A stretch of DNA of 18,396 nucleotides, taken from Promethearchaeota archaeon. GTDB lineage: Archaea > Asgardarchaeota > Lokiarchaeia > Sigynarchaeales > SOKP01. The stretch lies in contig JAUXAJ010000073.1 of the NCBI GenBank assembly GCA_030620005.1, positions 1-18,396 on the forward strand, written 5' to 3'. The notes beneath the pieces are model-generated. The model was not told where the DNA came from. It made no database searches and worked only from the letters and a program-made list of their open reading frames with translations. The position numbers and the translations under genes are program-made. Below, in pieces: positions 14,155 through 18,396 of this stretch (position 1 is its first letter; each line of letters begins with the position of its first letter).

Positions 14155-15252
14155 ATGTCTGAAAAATTATGGAATAAAGTTCTGAGAAATTTTATAAAAG
14201 CCGGGAGACTCCCGCTCCCTACAAGCGATACTGCAATTGAAATATTAAAAACAATATTGACCGAAGAACAAGCAAAATTCCTTATCTTATTTAAAAAACC
14301 TTCGTACACTCTTGACCAGATTAAATCTAAAACTGATTTAGACGATGAAACTCTTGACAACATGCTAAATGGTCTCATGTACAGCGGGGCGATTTTTGGT
14401 ATTCCCAGTAGAAGTACGGGCATCATGGTTTATCATCTGACACCTTTTATTCCAGGGTTACTTGAATTTACTTTAATGCGCGGTGAAACGGGTGAAAAAG
14501 ACAAGAAACTAGCACATTTGCACGATAAATTCTTTAAGGAATTGGTTCAAGGGACTCAGAAAAATTACGATCAAGTTGTATCTGCGTTTAAGAACGCTCC
14601 TTCACTTGATAGAATAATTCCTGTTGAAGAAGAGCTTGATGCAATGGAAGAAATAGTGATGCCCTTGGTTGAAATCTCTAAAATCATAGATAATTGCGAC
14701 ACTATCGGGGTAAGTACTTGTTACTGCAGGCACAGCAAGGATCTTCTTGATGAACCCTGTAAAAAAACAAGCGATAGGAAAAATTGTTTTTCTTTGGGGA
14801 GAACCGCCAAATTTCTCATTTCGCAAGGCTTTGCCGAACAGGTTTCTAAAGAAGAAGCCAAAACGATATTGAAAAAATGCGAAGACGATGGACTTGTTCA
14901 TAAAGCCTTTCACGCTAAATTAGACCCTGAGAAAGAAATTGATGGACTTTGCAACTGCTGCAAATGTTGCTGTGGGACTTTTGCCGCCCATTTCGCTGGA
15001 GCGTTTCCTTTGATGGATTTAACTTCTTACTTGGCAAAAGTGAACGATGATGAGTGCGTTGGGTGCGGTACGTGCATTGAAAATTGTAATATCGAGGCCA
15101 TTGAGCTTGTAGACACCATCGCTGTCATAAATGAAAGCAGGTGTATAGGATGTGGCATCTGTGCTTACCTGTGTCCTGAAAACGCTATAAACTTGAACAG
15201 AACAGAGCCGAGAAAGGTTTATATCCCGCCTCCAAAACTAACAAGTATTTAA
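14155..15252 (+). CDS. Cys-rich 4Fe-4S ferredoxin-domain protein with winged-helix-like N-terminus
   Basis: A 365-residue protein. The N-terminal 110 residues look like a small helical or winged-helix fold (a TLDQIKSKTDLDDETLDNMLNGLMYSGAI segment typical of such folds). The middle has STCYCRH (C189, C191), C202, C211 and C242, then a cluster CNCCKCCCG (266-274), which probably holds one more iron-sulfur centre. The C-terminus is a double [4Fe-4S] ferredoxin: Cys 301/304/307/311 (the last followed by Asn instead of Pro) and 330/333/336/340. Similar proteins occur in anaerobic archaea and bacteria, but their reaction is not established to my knowledge. An electron-transfer role linked to the flavodoxin and Fe-S genes before it is inferred. 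The start is ATG with a purine-rich, not canonical, leader. Confidence 0.83.
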   Translation: MSEKLWNKVLRNFIKAGRLPLPTSDTAIEILKTILTEEQAKFLILFKKPSYTLDQIKSKTDLDDETLDNMLNGLMYSGAIFGIPSRSTGIMVYHLTPFIPGLLEFTLMRGETGEKDKKLAHLHDKFFKELVQGTQKNYDQVVSAFKNAPSLDRIIPVEEELDAMEEIVMPLVEISKIIDNCDTIGVSTCYCRHSKDLLDEPCKKTSDRKNCFSLGRTAKFLISQGFAEQVSKEEAKTILKKCEDDGLVHKAFHAKLDPEKEIDGLCNCCKCCCGTFAAHFAGAFPLMDLTSYLAKVNDDECVGCGTCIENCNIEAIELVDTIAVINESRCIGCGICAYLCPENAINLNRTEPRKVYIPPPKLTSI

Positions 15253-15392
15253 ATAATAAAGTTCACACTTAATTTTCCCTAACTTTTTAGCAAATTAGAA
15301 ATTAAGAAGAAGATCAATTCCTTACATGTGTCCTTAAATCAATCCTGAGTCAATAATGGAGCTGTTCTTAAGTAAACAGGAATGTTATCCAT

Positions 15393-15656
15393 TCAAAATT
15401 TATCTAAAGTCTTAATTTTCAATACTAAAGCAATATCAACATTATTCCCCAATAAAAATCTTAACTGCTCTTTTGGTTTCATTTTCCTTACTTTCTCGGC
15501 TTTTTCATTTTCAAGCTTTCTTCGCTCAAACTTTAAGGCATTAAAACAAGCGCAACAATACAATTCGACGAAATATGAACACCAGAGTTTTTGGAGGTAA
15601 GAGTCAGAAAGCATCCGGTTAGCGCTCTTAAATTTATTAAATTTATTATAGTTCAT
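15393..15656 (-). CDS. Hypothetical protein, 87 residues (doubtful)
   Basis: ATG-started frame on the minus strand. The protein has an aromatic/Cys-rich middle (ELYCCACFNAL), a charged helix rich in Glu, Lys and Arg, then KEQLRFLLGNNVDIALVLKIKTLDKF-like hydrophobic/charged alternation that looks more protein-like than random AT-rich translation. The opposite frame on the plus strand (15382-15600) is hydrophobic and looks like its shadow. No family is recognised and no ribosome site is visible. It would be divergent from the haloalkane dehalogenase. It may be a remnant of a longer gene. Confidence 0.35.
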   Translation of the reverse strand: MNYNKFNKFKSANRMLSDSYLQKLWCSYFVELYCCACFNALKFERRKLENEKAEKVRKMKPKEQLRFLLGNNVDIALVLKIKTLDKF

Positions 15657-15720
15657 ACATTTTTATTTGAACGTGTCCTTTTAATAACTTAATACAAAAA
15701 GTAAAAATTGAAATTTAAAA

Positions 15721-15724
15721 GGAG
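15721..15724 (+). promoter_or_regulatory. GGAG ribosome-binding site of the dehalogenase gene
   Basis: AAAAGGAGAAG precedes the ATG at 15737, with 12 nt between GGAG and the start. Such a strong purine box is uncommon among the genes of this window and fits a gene with a bacterial past. Confidence 0.45.
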
Positions 15725-15736
15725 AAGTATTATAAA

Positions 15737-16630
15737 ATGAAATTATTGCGTGCTCCCGACGAAAGGTTCGAAAGTCTCCCCGATTTTCCCTTTGAACCTC
15801 ATTATACAGAGGTTGATGGAATACGGATTCACCACGTGGATGAAGGATCAAAAAATGCTGAAATTATTTTACTGATACACGGCGAACCATCGTGGAGTTT
15901 TTTATACAGGCACATGATTCCCATTCTCTTGAAAGCAGGTTATAGAACGGTGGCACCAGATTTAGTCGGATTTGGACGGTCTGATAAACCAACGGAACAA
16001 ACTGACCATACTTACCGTAAACACGTGGAATGGATGACGAAATGGTTGAAATTGCTTGACCTTCAAAATATTACTTTATTTTGCCAAGATTGGGGTTCTT
16101 TAATAGGATTAAGAACTGCCGTTGAAAACCAAGATCGATTTAGTAGAATCGTGTTGTCAAACGGAGGATTACCTACAGGCGAGGAAAGGATGACCGAAGC
16201 TTTCACGAAATGGCGGGAATTTTCTAGGACTACCCCTGAGTTTGATGTTAAATTTGTCGTCCAAGGTGCAACATCCACTAAATTGTCTAAGGATGTTTTA
16301 AAAGGGTATGACGCACCATTTCCCGACGATTCTTTCAAAGCTGGTGCCCGAATCTTGCCTTCGTTAGTCCCAATTTCTACGGACGATCCAGAGCACGATG
16401 CGAATAAAAACGCATTAGAACAGTTCAAGCAATGGAAAAAACCGTTTTTAACCGCATTTTCAGACAGCGATCCCATCACCCGAGGTGGGGAGAGGCTCTG
16501 GCAAAAAATCGTTCCAGGTGCTCAAGGACAAAAACACACCACGATCAAAGGCGCGGGCCATTTCGTTCAAGAAGACAAGGGTCCTGAGCTGGCTGAGCTT
16601 ATCGTAGAATTTGTAAAAAATAATCCCTGA
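15737..16630 (+). CDS. dhmA: Haloalkane dehalogenase, subfamily I
   Basis: A 297-residue alpha/beta hydrolase that hydrolyses carbon-halogen bonds of haloalkanes to alcohols plus halide, without cofactor. The catalytic pentad can be seen: nucleophile D118 in FCQDWGS, the halide-stabilising W119 beside it, a second candidate halide Trp at 159 in the cap, acid D245 in FSDSDPIT, base H275 in GAGHFVQED, and HGEPSW (48-53) for the oxyanion/halide pocket. The YDAPFPDDSFKAGARILPSLVP cap stretch is typical of subfamily I (DhmA/DhlA relatives). Length matches the family (about 300). Many related proteins remain untested, and some family members act on other esters or epoxides. G and C look more frequent here than in neighbouring genes, and a GGAG box precedes the ATG; both are compatible with acquisition from bacteria. 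Confidence 0.92.
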   Translation: MKLLRAPDERFESLPDFPFEPHYTEVDGIRIHHVDEGSKNAEIILLIHGEPSWSFLYRHMIPILLKAGYRTVAPDLVGFGRSDKPTEQTDHTYRKHVEWMTKWLKLLDLQNITLFCQDWGSLIGLRTAVENQDRFSRIVLSNGGLPTGEERMTEAFTKWREFSRTTPEFDVKFVVQGATSTKLSKDVLKGYDAPFPDDSFKAGARILPSLVPISTDDPEHDANKNALEQFKQWKKPFLTAFSDSDPITRGGERLWQKIVPGAQGQKHTTIKGAGHFVQEDKGPELAELIVEFVKNNP

Positions 16631-16713
16631 TTCATTCCATTCTGTTGCTCTTGGGTTTAATAACATCCCTCCCGATAAAATGATAAAACCTGAAGAAAAA
16701 GCAATTGGTTTTT

Positions 16714-17307
16714 TCAATGGTGAATGTGTTTAAATTTTCTTTCAAGATTCATTATTTTTTCAACTACTTCCTTCCAATTTTTTACACGAATTATGTTTTT
16801 TTCGCATTTGCATTCTTGATTCCAGGGTTGGTCGAATAATAGCAAATATTTTCGCATCTTTTTTTTTAATGGTTCCACTAAATTCGGATTATCGTCCACG
16901 TAGATATCGTAGTCGTGAGTGAGTTTCAAGTCGTAAGGTTTAGAGTTCACCAAGATTAAATTTCGATAATGAAGTCCTTGCTTAATCCCGTGAAAGGTTA
17001 GCTTCTTTTCTAGTTGGGATTTATATTGAGAACTCCTGGCTGAAACGATATCTACCTTGTTCATGGCGTTTAATTCTTTTAAGTACTCGGTAATTTTATC
17101 GTCGATGAGAGGAATTGTCATTGAATCTCTGTATATTTCGTAAAAGATTTCGTAGCATTGCTCTTCAGAAACGTTCCAGTCCCTAAAAAACTCCCATCGG
17201 GTAATATCGCTCTTTCGATAACTAGTACTATATCTCTCGTTAAATATCTCGCAAAATTTCTCGATAAACTCCAGCAAGACTCCGTCCACATCAACAGAAA
17301 TTTTCAT
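16714..17307 (-). CDS. HAD-family 5'(3')-deoxyribonucleotidase-like protein
   Basis: A 197-residue protein opening directly with motif I SVDVDG (D6, D8). Motif II is SARSS (S89), the motif III Lys is K128 in LKLTHDYD, and motif IV is YVDDNP (D138, D139). The helical cap between motif I and II carries a TRWEFFRDW stretch resembling the ITRWEF-type segment of the 5'-nucleotidase, deoxy (NT5C) group and its bacterial and phage relatives. Members dephosphorylate dNMPs or related small phosphates; the substrate here is not determined. The tail is Lys- and His-rich. ATG start with no clear ribosome site. Its 3' end faces that of the dehalogenase with an 83-nt gap. It is not similar in its middle to the HAD gene at 4666. 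Confidence 0.82.
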   Translation of the reverse strand: MKISVDVDGVLLEFIEKFCEIFNERYSTSYRKSDITRWEFFRDWNVSEEQCYEIFYEIYRDSMTIPLIDDKITEYLKELNAMNKVDIVSARSSQYKSQLEKKLTFHGIKQGLHYRNLILVNSKPYDLKLTHDYDIYVDDNPNLVEPLKKKMRKYLLLFDQPWNQECKCEKNIIRVKNWKEVVEKIMNLERKFKHIHH

Positions 17308-17572
17308 AGTCCATTCATTCTTGGTAATATTTCATTAAATAAATAAATTAGGAATAGGGATTTTAATTTTCTAATAAATAATTTGATTTTCATCTCATTA
17401 ACTTAAAAAATCATCAAGCACGCACCCATCTGGTTGAACCCATTGACTTATCATGTAAAAATTATACATGTAAATGCAATTACAAGATAAAATATATTAG
17501 GTTAAAAATAAATTGTTTAAAAATTTCATATTAAACTAACAAATGATGAATAAATAATTTATTTTCAAATTT
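17308..17572. promoter_or_regulatory. Divergent promoter region with an inverted repeat
   Basis: A 265-nt gap between the HAD gene and the 2-hydroxyacid dehydrogenase. A perfect six-base inverted repeat CATGTA-N7-TACATG lies at 17452-17470. It precedes a TATA-like TAAAATATATTA at 17488-17499 that would start transcription near 17520, about 50 nt before the ATG. The repeat is well placed to be an operator upstream of the TATA box. Confidence 0.4.
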
Positions 17573-18396
17573 ATGATGGAAAAACTTCTTTTAGACCCAT
17601 ATTTTCGGACTCTAGATGAGATCTTTTCTCATGAGGACTTGGAACGCTTAAGAAATGTGGTGGAAATTATATGGGGCAAGGATAAAAAGCTACCAAGAAA
17701 GGAAGCTCGAAAAGCGAAAAAAGAGGCATCAATAATCGTGACTGGCTTCTGGCGGTATGGTTCCGTGGATGAAGTGGAAGCCCCTAAACTTAAAGCGATT
17801 ATTGAAGTTGGAGGACATCACCCTTCTCCTAAGGCTCTCGATTACGATATTTGCTTTCGTAGAGGTATCAGGGTACTGAGTTGTGCGCCAGCTTTTGCCC
17901 CCATGGTCGCAGAAATGGCACTAGGGCTTGCTATATCGTCTGCAAGGGACATTGTAAATGCGGATAAAGCAATGAGATCGAGCACGGAGAAGTGGAGCTA
18001 CTCAGGAGTATCTACATTGTACGGCCAACTAGTTGGAATTATTGGCTATGGGAATCTTGCCCGATCCCTAAGACGCCTTCTATCACCTTTTGGATGCACC
18101 ATGCAGGTTTACGATCCTTGGCTTACAGATACTTACTTAAAGAGCCAAGATCTGATTCCAGTTACACTAGAAAAGCTGCTAAAAACATCAAAATTTATCT
18201 TCGTGTTGGCTATTCCGTCAGCGGAGAACAAAATGCTTCTCTCACGACCGATGTTGGAGAAGATACAAAAAGATGCCGTGCTGTTGCTTCTTAGCCGTTC
18301 TCATCTGGTGGATTTTGATGCTCTCATTGACTTGGTTGATGGTGGTAATTTCAAGGCTGCGATCGATGTATATCCACAGGAACCACTTCCTAAAGA
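17573..18396 (+). CDS. D-isomer-specific 2-hydroxyacid dehydrogenase (N-terminal part)
   Basis: Open from ATG 17573 (ATG doublet) to the window end; 274 codons are visible. The first 105 residues form the substrate-binding half, followed by the family's SCAPAFAPMVAEMALGL helix. The NAD-binding domain has GIIGYGNLA (156-163 region, GxGxxA type) and YDP (Asp 181, expected to bind the adenosine ribose). The catalytic Arg (R242) is in LLSRSHLVD and the Glu (E270) in YPQEP, the usual DVYxxEP motif; the catalytic His lies beyond the window. The family oxidises or reduces D-2-hydroxyacids such as glycerate, lactate or phosphoglycerate with NAD(P). The typical NTSRG loop reads LLSRS. G and C are visibly more frequent than in the surrounding genes, suggesting recent transfer. 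Exact substrate unknown. Confidence 0.88.
   Translation, partial: MMEKLLLDPYFRTLDEIFSHEDLERLRNVVEIIWGKDKKLPRKEARKAKKEASIIVTGFWRYGSVDEVEAPKLKAIIEVGGHHPSPKALDYDICFRRGIRVLSCAPAFAPMVAEMALGLAISSARDIVNADKAMRSSTEKWSYSGVSTLYGQLVGIIGYGNLARSLRRLLSPFGCTMQVYDPWLTDTYLKSQDLIPVTLEKLLKTSKFIFVLAIPSAENKMLLSRPMLEKIQKDAVLLLLSRSHLVDFDALIDLVDGGNFKAAIDVYPQEPLPK

Larger units (their letters stand above)
15253..15736. other. 484-nt stretch without a confident gene
   Basis: Begins with T-rich sequence (15275-15290) suitable to end transcription of the ferredoxin-type gene. It contains overlapping open frames on both strands at 15382-15656, of which the minus-strand one is the better candidate, and ends with the promoter area and GGAG (15721-15724) of the dehalogenase gene. 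No tRNA-like TTCGA loop, repeat or mobile element was seen. Confidence 0.5.

Noticed and set aside
15382..15600. Plus-strand 72-residue frame
   Set aside because: It is the reverse of a better minus-strand frame, is a Phe/Ser-rich hydrophobic product typical of shadow frames, and has no ribosome site.
17992..18294. 100-residue frame near the right edge
   Set aside because: It lies wholly inside the 2-hydroxyacid dehydrogenase in another frame; the dehydrogenase frame carries all family motifs.
1..18396. CRISPR array, tRNA/rRNA genes or insertion sequences
   Set aside because: No regularly spaced repeats, tRNA-like arms, rRNA motifs, transposase ORFs or flanking inverted repeats were seen on reading both strands.

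Overview
The window is AT-rich, gene-dense DNA that looks archaeal and most likely comes from an Asgard archaeon (Lokiarchaeia-like). The evidence is a gelsolin-repeat protein (a eukaryote-like family that in prokaryotes is known mainly from Asgard archaea), a geranylgeranyl-reductase-family flavoprotein of the kind used for archaeal isoprenoid lipids, HdrD-like and ferredoxin-like iron-sulfur proteins, two RNase J-like beta-CASP proteins, TATA-like boxes upstream of genes, few Shine-Dalgarno sites and several TTG/GTG starts. The taxonomic assignment is inference.

Layout. 1-237: 3' end of a monoacylglycerol-lipase-like alpha/beta hydrolase. 291-2165 (-): soluble three-PAS histidine kinase with no response regulator beside it. 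2291-8433: an unusual block with two back-to-back beta-class DNA methyltransferases (2291-3355 - and 3567-4655 +), a HAD phosphatase 10 nt behind the second (4666-5199) that resembles polynucleotide 3'-phosphatases of RNA repair, then two back-to-back metallo-beta-lactamase/beta-CASP proteins (5208-6716 - and 6904-8433 +). 8441-9214 (-): gelsolin-like protein with a charged linker and a duplicated C-terminal motif. 9313-9627 (-): alkyltransferase-like protein with Trp in place of the acceptor Cys. 9671-10843 (-): HdrD-like Fe-S protein.

11123-15252 (+) is a redox stretch of separately promoted genes: geranylgeranyl-reductase-like flavoprotein, reductive-dehalogenase/QueG-like Fe-S protein, WrbA-like flavodoxin and a Cys-rich double ferredoxin. 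It is followed by a textbook subfamily-I haloalkane dehalogenase (15737-16630), a deoxyribonucleotidase-like HAD protein (16714-17307 -) and the 5' part of a D-2-hydroxyacid dehydrogenase (17573 to the window end).

How they may work together. The methyltransferase/HAD/beta-CASP block (2.3-8.4 kb) is the best candidate for an undescribed system: DNA modification, nucleic-acid end processing and nuclease-type enzymes arranged as two successive divergent paralog pairs, with no recognisable restriction endonuclease. A second theme is possible organohalide metabolism: a reductive-dehalogenase-like protein, a flavodoxin and a ferredoxin lie within 4 kb of a hydrolytic haloalkane dehalogenase. No tRNA, rRNA, CRISPR array, transposase or IS element was seen.
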